Assembly: GCA_020634435.1 (NCBI GenBank)
Contig: JACKBS010000005.1
Span: 744,001 to 808,000, forward strand
Direction: 5' to 3'
Length of the DNA: 64,000 nucleotides
Origin: Ardenticatenaceae bacterium
GTDB taxonomy: Bacteria; Chloroflexota; Anaerolineae; Promineifilales; Promineifilaceae
Of the stretch, positions 43,130 through 50,863 are shown piece after piece (position 1 is the first letter of the stretch; each line of letters begins with the position of its first letter). The position numbers were made by a program, and so were the translations under genes. Below the pieces are notes generated by a model that was given only the letters and a program-made list of their open reading frames with translations, searched no databases and was not told the origin of the DNA.

Positions 43130-43896
43130 GATAGCCTGCCTTCGGCTTCCAAATCGCTGGAAGCGCCTACGGCCCGCAGGAAAATTTCTTCCAGCGTGGT
43201 TTCGTCGCCCGTTTCGGCCTGGCGGCGCAATTCTTCCATGCTGCCCTGGGCCACGAGACGGCCGTTAGCAATCACCGCCACCCGCGTACACAGCCGTTCC
43301 ACCACTTCCAAAATATGCGACGAGAAGAAAATCGTGGTGCCGTGCTCGCGCAGCCGCCCCAACACGTCGCGGATGATGCGACCAGAGATGGCGTCGATGC
43401 CTTCAAATGGCTCATCCAGGAACAAGACACGCGGCGCGTGAATGATCGCCGCGGCCAGCGCCGTCTTTTTCCGCATCCCGTGTGAATAATCCACAATCAG
43501 CTTGTCTGCGTCATCGGTGAGGGTTAGCAGGTCTAGCAGTTCTTCCGTGCGCTGCTCCACTTCGGCTTTGGGCACGCCGTACATGGTGCCAGAAAAGCGA
43601 ATGTATTCCCGCGCCGTAAGCCGCTGGTACAGCTGCATGCCTTCGGGCAGCACGCCGATGCGTGCCTTGGCCGCCAGCGGGTCCTGCCAGATGTCGATGC
43701 CGTCGATGAGGGCGGTGCCGCTGGTGGGGCGCAGCAGGCCCACCAGCATGTTGATGGTGGTGCTTTTGCCTGCGCCGTTTGGCCCCAAAAAGCCGAAAAA
43801 TTCTCCAGTAGAGACGGTGAGGTCGAGGTTGTCTACGGCTACTTTCTTGTCAAACTGGCGGGTCAGCCCCCGCGTTTCTATGGCCCAACTGTTCAT
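43117..43896 (-). CDS. ABC exporter ATP-binding protein
   Basis: 259 residues from ATG 43896, preceded by AGGAGAC; the longer frame would encode a dispersed repeat. Walker A GPNGAGKSTT (~40), signature YSHGMRKK (a variant of LSGGQ, ~137), Walker B VLFLDEPFEG (~155) and the switch histidine in FFSSHILEVVE. It powers export by the permease encoded just downstream. Confidence 0.92.
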   Translation of the reverse strand: MNSWAIETRGLTRQFDKKVAVDNLDLTVSTGEFFGFLGPNGAGKSTTINMLVGLLRPTSGTALIDGIDIWQDPLAAKARIGVLPEGMQLYQRLTAREYIRFSGTMYGVPKAEVEQRTEELLDLLTLTDDADKLIVDYSHGMRKKTALAAAIIHAPRVLFLDEPFEGIDAISGRIIRDVLGRLREHGTTIFFSSHILEVVERLCTRVAVIANGRLVAQGSMEELRRQAETGDETTLEEIFLRAVGASSDLEAEGRLSWLR

Positions 43897-43961
43897 TTGC
43901 GTCTCCTGATTACCAGGTTTTCTGGAATGGCGGGGAGTTGCGTGGGTAGTGAAAAGTAATA

Positions 43962-44006
43962 AGTAAAAAGTGAAAAGCGATTTCTTTTTACTTTTCACTT
44001 TTTACT
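43962..44006. repeat. Perfect 16-bp A/T-rich inverted repeat
   Basis: AGTAAAAAGTGAAAAG (43962-43977) mirrors CTTTTCACTTTTTACT (43991-44006) around a 13-base loop. It sits upstream of the ABC ATPase start and downstream of the FTR1 gene. Confidence 0.75.
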
Positions 44007-44100
44007 GATGGTTGTCTCGTTCCCCGCATGATGCAATCATACCATATTTTATAAGGACCTTTACGGGAAATGCGTCGTGTGGTCGCTGAGAATGGGCAAC

Positions 44101-44134
44101 AAAAAAGGGACGGCCGTTTGCAAACGGCCGTCCC
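44101..44134 (-). terminator. FTR1 terminator made of two ACGGCCGT copies
   Basis: GGGACGGCCGTTTG-CAAACGGCCGTCCC (44107-44134) is a perfect 28-bp palindrome holding two copies of the octamer. On the minus strand it is followed by six T (44106-44101), 31 bases past the FTR1 stop, so it is a textbook intrinsic terminator. Confidence 0.9.
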
Positions 44135-44165
44135 GCATTTTCTAGATGATGGTTTGTGAAGCGGA

Positions 44166-45002
44166 TTAGCCAGCCTGGGCCGAAGTGCTCCGGGGGGCGG
44201 TGCGCGGCAGCTGCTGCCGTACGAGGGCGAACACGATGACGCCGCAGTAAGCAATGTAGGCCAGCACTTCCGTCAGGGACGGGTTGCCGTTGTAGCCAAA
44301 CAGCACCTTCATGATTTCCCCGGCAAAGCTGTTTTCATCCAGCAGCCAGTTAATATCCCAGACATGTTCGATGATGGGCGGGATGATCATCACTTCGTTC
44401 AGCTCATGTACGCCGTGGGCGACGAGCCCAGCAGCAAAAATGATAAGCATGATATTGGTGATGAGGAAGAAGCGGCGCAAATTGAGCTTGATGAGGCTGG
44501 AAAACAGCAGCCAGGCCAGTACGGCGCTGCCCGCCAGGCCAATCACTGCGCCGATCAGCGTCGTCAGCCCACCAGAGGCCAGTGAGGTAGCGGTGAGGAA
44601 CAAGGCCAGCTCCACACCTTCACGGACGACGGCAAAGAAGGCGACCAGGAAAACGGCTCGCTTGCTTTGCTGCACCGTGGCATGGCGCACTTCGGATTCA
44701 ATGTTGGCGTTGAGGTTACGGCCGTTTCGCGCCATCCAAAAAATCATCCAGGTCAAAATGCCCGCCGCCAGCAGCATGGTGATGCCTTCAAAGATCGCTT
44801 CACCAGCGCCTTCAAACGCAATGCCCATCAGTTGGAAAACAATGGCCACCAGCAAGCTGACGCCCGCCGCCGAGGCTGCACCCAGCCAGACAAGCGATTT
44901 CAGGTCGGTGCGGTTGAATTTTTTTAATGCGCCTAAAACGATGCCAATAATCAGGGCAGCTTCCAGGCCTTCACGTAAGGTCAGTAAAATCGAAGGAATC
45001 AT
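44166..45002 (-). CDS. FTR1-family iron permease
   Basis: 278 residues with seven membrane helices. Two iron-binding REGLE-type motifs: REGLEAALIIG (~9) and REGVELALF (~127), both intact, matching EfeU/FTR1. It imports ferric iron in the plasma membrane, often with a ferroxidase or EfeO/EfeB, which are not next to it here. GGAG precedes the ATG. A GATAATGAAACTAAT stretch upstream is only faintly like a Fur box. Confidence 0.9.
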   Translation of the reverse strand: MIPSILLTLREGLEAALIIGIVLGALKKFNRTDLKSLVWLGAASAAGVSLLVAIVFQLMGIAFEGAGEAIFEGITMLLAAGILTWMIFWMARNGRNLNANIESEVRHATVQQSKRAVFLVAFFAVVREGVELALFLTATSLASGGLTTLIGAVIGLAGSAVLAWLLFSSLIKLNLRRFFLITNIMLIIFAAGLVAHGVHELNEVMIIPPIIEHVWDINWLLDENSFAGEIMKVLFGYNGNPSLTEVLAYIAYCGVIVFALVRQQLPRTAPRSTSAQAG

Positions 45003-45232
45003 TTGTGTTTACTCCAAAATATACAGCGAATTAGTTTCATTATCGGGGACAGCGAAGGAGAAAACAAGGCAAGGGGTTCATTTTTGGGTTAACAGCTGAT
45101 CACCTAAATTAAAACTTAGGTCAAATCAAAGGTGATACGACGATCATTTTAAACTTAACCGTGGTTAATAAATTAGCGGAATGACCAAGGGGAAACGGCC
45201 GTATTTCACCTCAAGCGCCCCGCCGGATGTTG

Positions 45233-45247
45233 TATAATTTTTTTGTG
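45233..45247 (+). promoter_or_regulatory. -10 element abutting the second BTAD regulator start
   Basis: TATAAT (45233-45238) lies seven bases before a GTG (45245). If this is the -10, the transcript begins at or next to the start codon, giving a leaderless mRNA. No good -35 is seen at 17 bp. The ATG at 45227 would then be upstream of the transcript start and not used. Confidence 0.4.
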
Positions 45248-48200
45248 ATCACAACGCAGCAGATTTTTCTATTTGGCGAATTTAGAACAGAGCCAGCAAT
45301 GAAATTTTTTGGCCGCAATGCGCAGCGCCTGCTCGTGTTTCTGCTGCTGCGGCCTGGCCAGCCCCTTTCCCGCGATCGGTTGGCCAGTGAGTTGTGGCCT
45401 GAAGACCCGCCCGCACACGGCCGTCGCCTGTTGTCCGATGCGCTTTATCGGCTGCGCCAAACCATTCCCGAACAATGGCTTCACGTCCAAACCGATGCGC
45501 TCACCCTACACAAACAGCCTGATTTGTGGGTAGATGTGTGGGCCTTTCAGCAGTTCGCCCAGGCCGACGAGGAAGCCCATCTGGCTGAAGCGGCAGCCCT
45601 CTACCAGGGCGATCTGGTGCCTGATTTTGAAGATGCGTGGCTGCTGCCCTGGCGTGAACAGCTGCGGGAAGTGGGTACGGCCGTTCTCCACAAACTAGCC
45701 ACAATTGCTGAAAACCAGCGCCACTTTGCCCAAGCCCAGCAGCAATACGAGCGCTTACTGGCTCTGGATGAGCTCAATGAACCTGCCCACTGCGGCCGAT
45801 TGCGCTGCCTGGCCGGGCAGGGCAACCTCAAAGAAGCCATCGCCGCCCACGACGCGTTTGCCCAACTGCTGCGGCAAGAGATGCATCTCCCCCCCGCCCC
45901 GGACACGCAAAAATTGGCTCAGCAACTGCAAGCCGAATGGGAGCTGCAAAAACAGACGCTCGTCGAGCCCAACCAAACCCCGTTTGTGGGGCGCGTGGCC
46001 GAGCGCAACCAACTTTTGTCTCGTCTGGATGAAGCTCACGCGGGGCGTGGTGGATTGGTCATTCTGCTGGGCGAAGCGGGCATGGGCAAAACGCGTCTGC
46101 TGGAATCGTTGGCTCAGTCGGCCAACTGGCGCGGCTGGCAAGTGGCCTGGGGCACAAGTGAAGAGTTTGCCCTGCCCGCGCCGTACGCACCGCTGATGGA
46201 TGCCTTGGCAGCGGCCCTGCCCCAGCCCCGCGTGCAGCAGCTGATCCGCCTGGTGCCAGGCTGGTGGCTGGCTTTTCTAGCCCGATTGCTGCCCGATCTG
46301 GCAACTCAAATCAAGCTGCCAAACTTGCCAGAAGGCGTAGGCGGGCAGACCGAGGCAGATCTGCCGCGTGCGTTGCAAGCGATTTTGTCTGGCTTGCAGC
46401 AAATTGCTCCCCACCTGCTGCTGCTGGACGATGTACAGTGGGCCGATCCGGCGATTTGGTCGCTGTTAACGGCGCTTCAACCGGCCCTCAATGACCTGTC
46501 TCTGCTGATTGTGGTGAGCGGACGGGCCAATTCGCTGAAGCGGCAAGAGGTCGCCTTGCAAGCCATTCGCACCTGGGAACAGGCCGGGGCGACGGTGCTG
46601 CACCTGGAAGGCTTGCCGCCGCAAATGCTGGCAGATTTGGCCAAAGCAGCCGGGCAAGCACGATTATCGCCAGCCGATCTGGCCCATTTGCACAAGGTGA
46701 GCGGCGGCAATCCGCTGCTGGCGTTGAATGTGCTGGGGCAGTCGGAGCCGATTACGGCCGTTGCCCACCCACAACTTTTAGACATGCAGCGACATCGTCT
46801 GGCCGCTTTGGACGATGCCACCTTGCTCGGCTTGCAAGCTGCCGCTATTTTGGGCTACCGCTTTGATTATGCGCTGTGGGAATCCATCGTCACCGGCATT
46901 GGCGAGGGTGAACTGCCCGTCCTGGCGGGGGAACTGGAGCAGCGTCGCTTTCTGATTTTGGAACAGCAAGGCTATCGCTTCCCACACGATACGCTGCGCG
47001 CCTGCGTCTACGAAGACATCCCTGCGCAACGGCGGCAGCTGCTGCACCAGCGGGCGCTGGTCGCCTGCGCTGAATTTGAGCCGAGGGCCACCCAATCGCT
47101 GCTAAATCATGCGGTGCAGGGGAAGGTGGATACGGCCGTTGCTCGTTACGCCCATCAAGCCGGGCAAGAAGCGCTAGACCGTTTTGCTTATCGGGAGGCA
47201 ATTGCTCATTTTTCACAGACTATCGAAACGGTTGCCGCCGATGACCAAGCCCTGTGCCATAGTGCCCTGGTAGGCCGTGCCAAAGCGTACGCCAAACTGT
47301 CTGAGCAAGAGCTGCTGGCACAAGATTTGCAGCAGCTACAGGTGCTCAATGAGCAGTTGCCCGCCGCAGAATTCCAAATTCCCGTTCTGAAAATGCAGGC
47401 AGAATTTGACTGGATCAATGGGGCACAAGCCAAAGCGGAACAGCTGGCCCAAAAAGGGTTGGCCCTGGCGCAGACGGTGGCGGATCGGCACAGTGAGGCG
47501 CTGTTTTTGGAAATGCTGGCCCGTGTTGCCCGCAATCAGGGCGACTATCGGCTTGCGCAGCAGTGGCTAGAGCAGGCGCGGGAACGATACGTGGCCGTCG
47601 GCGACCAATTTGGTCACGCGTCGGCGTTGGACAAGCTGGCGAACCTGGCTTACGAGGCGGGGCAGTTTGCGCAATCCGTAACGATGCACCAGCAGGCGGC
47701 GGCGATTTTCCGGCAGATGGGGGCGGTGCCTTACGAGGCGCGGACGCTCAGCGGCGAAGCGCTGGCGCAAAAAGCCCTCGGCAATTATGAACAAGCCCGG
47801 CAAACCCATCGCCGGACGCTGGAAATTGCGACCACGTTTGGTGATCGGCTGACGCAGTGGTCGCAGCTGGTGCTGTTGGGCAACATTGCCTTTGAGCTGG
47901 GGGATTATGCAACGGCCGTTTCCTGGTATCAACAAGCGCTCAATGCCAGCCGCGAAATCGACAATCCCCGCAGCGTAGCGATGACCCTAAACAACCTGGG
48001 CGAAGCGTACCGGGAGCAGGCCGCCTGGGAAGAGGCGCTGGATTATTACCATCAGGCACTGGCCCTGAACCGGGCCAAGGGCTTTGAGCGCAGCGAAGCC
48101 CACACGCTTAACGGCATCGGTCTGGCGCAGCTGGGGTTGGGACAGCTTACCGCGGCGCGGCAGTCATTTGAAGAAGCGCTCGCCTTGTGGCAGACGGTGG

Positions 48201-48835
48201 GGGAGCGGTTTAAACAGTCAGAAACGTTGGGCGGACTGGCGTTGGCCTCCCTGCGGGAAGCGGATCTGCCAGCCGCAGAAATGCAGTTGACCACCGCCTT
48301 CAAACTGCTAGAGGGGCCGCAGGTGCATCCGTTTTGGCGGCGTTGGGTTCATTTTGTGGCTTATCGGGTGTATGCGGCGAAGGGGGAGATGGAAACGGCC
48401 GTATCTCACCTAATTGGCGCCGTCCAGGCCGTGAACGAAATTGTGCGCAAACTACCTGCTGACGAGCGCGAAAATTATTGGGCAAACGTGCTCATCCATC
48501 AGCAAATCACCCAGGCGGTGCAGCAGCATTCAGAACAGCAAGAAGTACGTCTGGTTAAATCATCCGTACCGCTGGGCAGCGCCCTCACCGAGGCCGATTA
48601 CAAAACGATCCGCTGGACGATCGCGCAGCCCACTGATACCCTGATTAACGCTCCGGTGGCCCGCCGCAGGCATATTTTGCAGCGCTTGCTCAGCGAAGCG
48701 GAAGCACAGGGTGCCGCCCCCACCGACGCGGACCTGGCCCAGGCGTTGGGCGTGAGCCGCCGCACCATTTTGCGCGACATGGATGCGCTGGCCGCCGAAA
48801 ATCTGGCACTCCCCACGCGCGGTCGGGCCGGTTAA
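45245..48835 (+). CDS. Second BTAD-AAA-TPR regulator with C-terminal HTH
   Basis: About 1196 residues from GTG 45245 (ATG 45227 adds six). An N-terminal winged helix (IFLFGEFRTEP.. ~5-95) is followed by BTAD (~95-240), ATPase with P-loop GEAGMGKTRLL (~275) and Walker B LLLLDDVQWAD (~395). A long TPR region (~640-1080) has repeats such as NNLGEAYREQAAWEEALDYYHQALAL. The end holds a predicted HTH (DADLAQALGVSRRTILRDMDAL ~1165), absent from the first regulator. It is probably a signal-switched transcription factor. No obvious adjacent target gene; the IS element lies directly downstream. Confidence 0.85.
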   Translation: MITTQQIFLFGEFRTEPAMKFFGRNAQRLLVFLLLRPGQPLSRDRLASELWPEDPPAHGRRLLSDALYRLRQTIPEQWLHVQTDALTLHKQPDLWVDVWAFQQFAQADEEAHLAEAAALYQGDLVPDFEDAWLLPWREQLREVGTAVLHKLATIAENQRHFAQAQQQYERLLALDELNEPAHCGRLRCLAGQGNLKEAIAAHDAFAQLLRQEMHLPPAPDTQKLAQQLQAEWELQKQTLVEPNQTPFVGRVAERNQLLSRLDEAHAGRGGLVILLGEAGMGKTRLLESLAQSANWRGWQVAWGTSEEFALPAPYAPLMDALAAALPQPRVQQLIRLVPGWWLAFLARLLPDLATQIKLPNLPEGVGGQTEADLPRALQAILSGLQQIAPHLLLLDDVQWADPAIWSLLTALQPALNDLSLLIVVSGRANSLKRQEVALQAIRTWEQAGATVLHLEGLPPQMLADLAKAAGQARLSPADLAHLHKVSGGNPLLALNVLGQSEPITAVAHPQLLDMQRHRLAALDDATLLGLQAAAILGYRFDYALWESIVTGIGEGELPVLAGELEQRRFLILEQQGYRFPHDTLRACVYEDIPAQRRQLLHQRALVACAEFEPRATQSLLNHAVQGKVDTAVARYAHQAGQEALDRFAYREAIAHFSQTIETVAADDQALCHSALVGRAKAYAKLSEQELLAQDLQQLQVLNEQLPAAEFQIPVLKMQAEFDWINGAQAKAEQLAQKGLALAQTVADRHSEALFLEMLARVARNQGDYRLAQQWLEQARERYVAVGDQFGHASALDKLANLAYEAGQFAQSVTMHQQAAAIFRQMGAVPYEARTLSGEALAQKALGNYEQARQTHRRTLEIATTFGDRLTQWSQLVLLGNIAFELGDYATAVSWYQQALNASREIDNPRSVAMTLNNLGEAYREQAAWEEALDYYHQALALNRAKGFERSEAHTLNGIGLAQLGLGQLTAARQSFEEALALWQTVGERFKQSETLGGLALASLREADLPAAEMQLTTAFKLLEGPQVHPFWRRWVHFVAYRVYAAKGEMETAVSHLIGAVQAVNEIVRKLPADERENYWANVLIHQQITQAVQQHSEQQEVRLVKSSVPLGSALTEADYKTIRWTIAQPTDTLINAPVARRRHILQRLLSEAEAQGAAPTDADLAQALGVSRRTILRDMDALAAENLALPTRGRAG

Positions 48836-48884
48836 GGCAAAAGTTTTCCAGTTCCTTTTATTTCGCAGGGTGAATGGCACCTGT

Positions 48885-48893
48885 GCACCTGTG
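48885..48893. repeat. Left 9-bp target-site duplication of the IS
   Basis: GCACCTGTG directly adjoins the left end of the IS and is repeated exactly at 50441-50449. The left copy also overlaps another GCACCTGTG at 48877-48885. Confidence 0.85.
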
Positions 48894-48901
48894 GGGTGTG
48901 A

Positions 48902-50065
48902 TTAGATTTTGTGTAACGGCCGAGCTCGATGAGGGAACACCCAGTAATGGTCTTGCCACGGTTGCCTCTTTTGGGTACGCCTCTGTATCTTGTCAGCTAA
49001 CTTCTCTGAATTGGCAACATCCGCTTCCGTCACAAGCTGAACTTGTGGGGTTTCGGCCTTTGACGATAGTCGGCTCTCATGTTTGGTCGTCAGAAAATGA
49101 GCCTGAATCACTTGCCAAGAAGCAGACCAGCGCTTGTTACAGATGGCCATTCGCAAGGCCAGCATGGGATTGAGGCTTTCATCGGCCCAGCGCATCCCTG
49201 CCTGTTTCATCCGCCGTTGCATCACCACTTTATGTCCAGACTCCACCATCCCGGACCCAATAGGAATCCCGTTTTTTCGGAAATGGGGATAATCTATCAT
49301 TGTTTGCCGCCGCTCAAGATAGCGAATGGCGGCTTCCATTTCATCAGCTGCCGGGTGGGTTTGGTTTTGTGTCCAGAGAAAACGCAACGCATTAAGCGTT
49401 TGTTGCGGCGCTTTGGTGCCTAACTGCTTAGACATCTTGGCATACCATTGTTGGAAATGGTCACTTTCGGCCCCGTAGAGCGCTTTGCCAATCGTGGCCA
49501 CATACCCTTGGGCATGCGCAAAATCAATCACCCGCGTTGCGGTTGGGCAGTGATAGTCGATGAAGGCTTGTATCCAGACAGCGCCATCATTCACCGCGAC
49601 CACCTTTTCCGCATGCTCTCCCCCGCGTCGATGCCACTCCACAATCGCTTTGTTGCTAAACGGGTCTGCCTTATCGGCACTCGAAAAGTAACTCACTTTT
49701 TCTGTCCGGGTCACCACTTCCTGGCGCTTGGGGTCCCATTTTGTCTCGAATTCACCGAACGCCACTGTCTTTATCTCGCGCCACGCCCCATTTTTTAGCT
49801 GTACCATCGCCCCATCGGCACTCAAGACGAGCTGTTTGGGGGTTGCCTTGGCGGTGGGTGCTTCTTTTTGCAGCCGCTCCATTTCTTTTTCAATCAGGTG
49901 GTCGGCGATGCGCCCGGCACGCAGGGTGATTTCGCGAACGCTGGCCACTGAGATAGCGATACCCCACATCATGGCTAACTCTTCTTGCGCTTCTGCATAA
50001 GGTAACCGACTGCCTAATCGCGCCACGGCTTCTTGCACTTGCGGCGTGTAGGCCCCTCGCATCAA
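48902..50065 (-). CDS. ISKra4-type transposase, downstream frame (catalytic)
   Basis: 387 residues from ATG 50065, but the frame is open upstream, reading PLDEKLGLMRGAYTPQVQ as in full-length transposases, so translation probably enters by frameshifting. DDE-type catalysis is indicated by VLSADGAMVQLKNGAW (first aspartate), VVAVNDGAVWIQAF (~155) and FAHAQGYVATIGKALYG, with later helices including NPMLALRMAICNKRW. The stop lies inside the left terminal repeat. Both frames together (~490 residues) equal one normal transposase. Confidence 0.9.
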   Translation of the reverse strand: MMRGAYTPQVQEAVARLGSRLPYAEAQEELAMMWGIAISVASVREITLRAGRIADHLIEKEMERLQKEAPTAKATPKQLVLSADGAMVQLKNGAWREIKTVAFGEFETKWDPKRQEVVTRTEKVSYFSSADKADPFSNKAIVEWHRRGGEHAEKVVAVNDGAVWIQAFIDYHCPTATRVIDFAHAQGYVATIGKALYGAESDHFQQWYAKMSKQLGTKAPQQTLNALRFLWTQNQTHPAADEMEAAIRYLERRQTMIDYPHFRKNGIPIGSGMVESGHKVVMQRRMKQAGMRWADESLNPMLALRMAICNKRWSASWQVIQAHFLTTKHESRLSSKAETPQVQLVTEADVANSEKLADKIQRRTQKRQPWQDHYWVFPHRARPLHKI

Positions 50066-50075
50066 GCCCAGTTTT

Positions 50076-50390
50076 TCATCCAGGGGGAAAAAGCGTCATG
50101 CCACATTCATGACACCTCATTTGCTCCCGAATAATTGTCACCTTATCGCCGTTTTTGGTTCGTAACGTTCGCTTTTTCTGACCGTTTTTCATCATCGGCT
50201 GGTCACAATTTGGACACACCATCCTGGCTTCCGGGTTCTCCCCTTCTCTAGCCATTTGTTCGAGCAATTGCTGCCGAATACCGGCTAACTCAGCGTCAAT
50301 CGCTTCTTCCATCTGAGTCAAATCTGCATCCTTGTTTGCTGCTTCCCACTGGTTCAATCTGTTGAGCATGTCATCGAGTTCTTTTTTCAT
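50076..50390 (-). CDS. ISKra4-type transposase, upstream frame (zinc finger)
   Basis: 104 residues. A helical N-terminus (ELDDMLNRLNQWEAANKD) precedes two CxxC pairs, MVCPNCDQPM and MRCHECGMT (~75-98), forming a zinc ribbon for DNA binding. It ends GMTLFPPG-stop at the sequence CTTTTTCCCCCTGGATGA. One base more or less in the T5C5 tract would continue into the catalytic frame as LFPLDEKLGL, consistent with +1 frameshifting, polymerase slippage, or a one-base inactivating indel. Confidence 0.85.
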   Translation of the reverse strand: MKKELDDMLNRLNQWEAANKDADLTQMEEAIDAELAGIRQQLLEQMAREGENPEARMVCPNCDQPMMKNGQKKRTLRTKNGDKVTIIREQMRCHECGMTLFPPG

Positions 50391-50440
50391 CTCCCCATTT
50401 TCTTCTACCGCTTCCCATTACACAACTTTTCATCACACCC

Positions 50441-50863
50441 GCACCTGTGTGTTGGATTTAGATTGAAAATTAATGGCGCTTCGGTTTAGGCAAGGTTCTT
50501 CCCATTGAACCCTTGCGGGATTCTTCACTTCGTTCAGAATGACATTTCGAGATGACCTGTCATGCTGAGGTCCCCCGAAGCATCCCGCCCGCTGGAGAAT
50601 TTGCACAGCCTCAGTTTTAGTAAAGTTTTTGTCATTAGTTCCTTCGGGATTTCGCCGAATGCCTTGAAATGACAGCTTGCCAAAATAACTTTTTTAAACA
50701 CTGATCAATCTGATACACATATTCGCTTGTCCTCATTAATTCCCAAAGCGTAACTTTCCTCTGTTTGTCACAAGACCATATCTTTTGTCCCTTACTCACG
50801 AGAGTTCAACGAGAGCTGCTTGTTATGCTGCCGGAAATCATCTTATTTCTTATGGAGGCAAGC
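50441..50863. other. Gene-free region with a dispersed repeat, upstream of the beta-helix protein gene
   Basis: 423 bp. It begins with the right target-site duplication of the IS (50441-50449). It contains GTCATGCTGAGG...CGAAGCATCCCGCCCGCTGG (50559-50595), nearly the same as 63329-63362. The last ~160 bp before the start are AT-rich and probably hold the promoter; no clear -35/-10 pair stands out. A TATGGAGGCAAGC ribosome site precedes ATG 50864. Confidence 0.55.
50559..50595 (+). repeat. Copy 1 of the GTCATGCTGAGG repeat
   Basis: Shares GTCATGCTGAGGTC and CGAAGCATCCCGCCCGCTGG with 63329-63362, differing by an indel of three C. Similar words (TCATGCTGAG.CGAAGCATC) are common intergenic repeats in many environmental bacteria. 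Confidence 0.7.

Larger units (their letters stand above)
48894..50440 (-). mobile_element. ISKra4-family insertion sequence, complete (1547 bp)
   Basis: Terminal inverted repeats begin GGGTGTGAT on both ends: 48894-48916 and the complement of 50418-50440 (about 18 of 23 positions match). The 9-bp duplications are perfect, implying recent insertion. It carries two out-of-phase transposase frames on the minus strand, joined by a homopolymer-rich frameshift site. The transposase sequence matches ISKra4 features (DGAMVQLKNG; TRVIDFAHAQGYV). It contains no ACGGCCGT. The insertion lies just after the second giant regulator. Confidence 0.92.

Noticed and set aside
45010..45060. Fur box upstream of the FTR1 gene
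   Set aside because: Only part of GATAATGAAACTAAT resembles the consensus; no inverted symmetry.
46000..48400. Tandem DNA repeat suspected in the TPR region of the second regulator
   Set aside because: Periodicity is at the protein level (TPR helices); the DNA copies are too different to be a sequence repeat.
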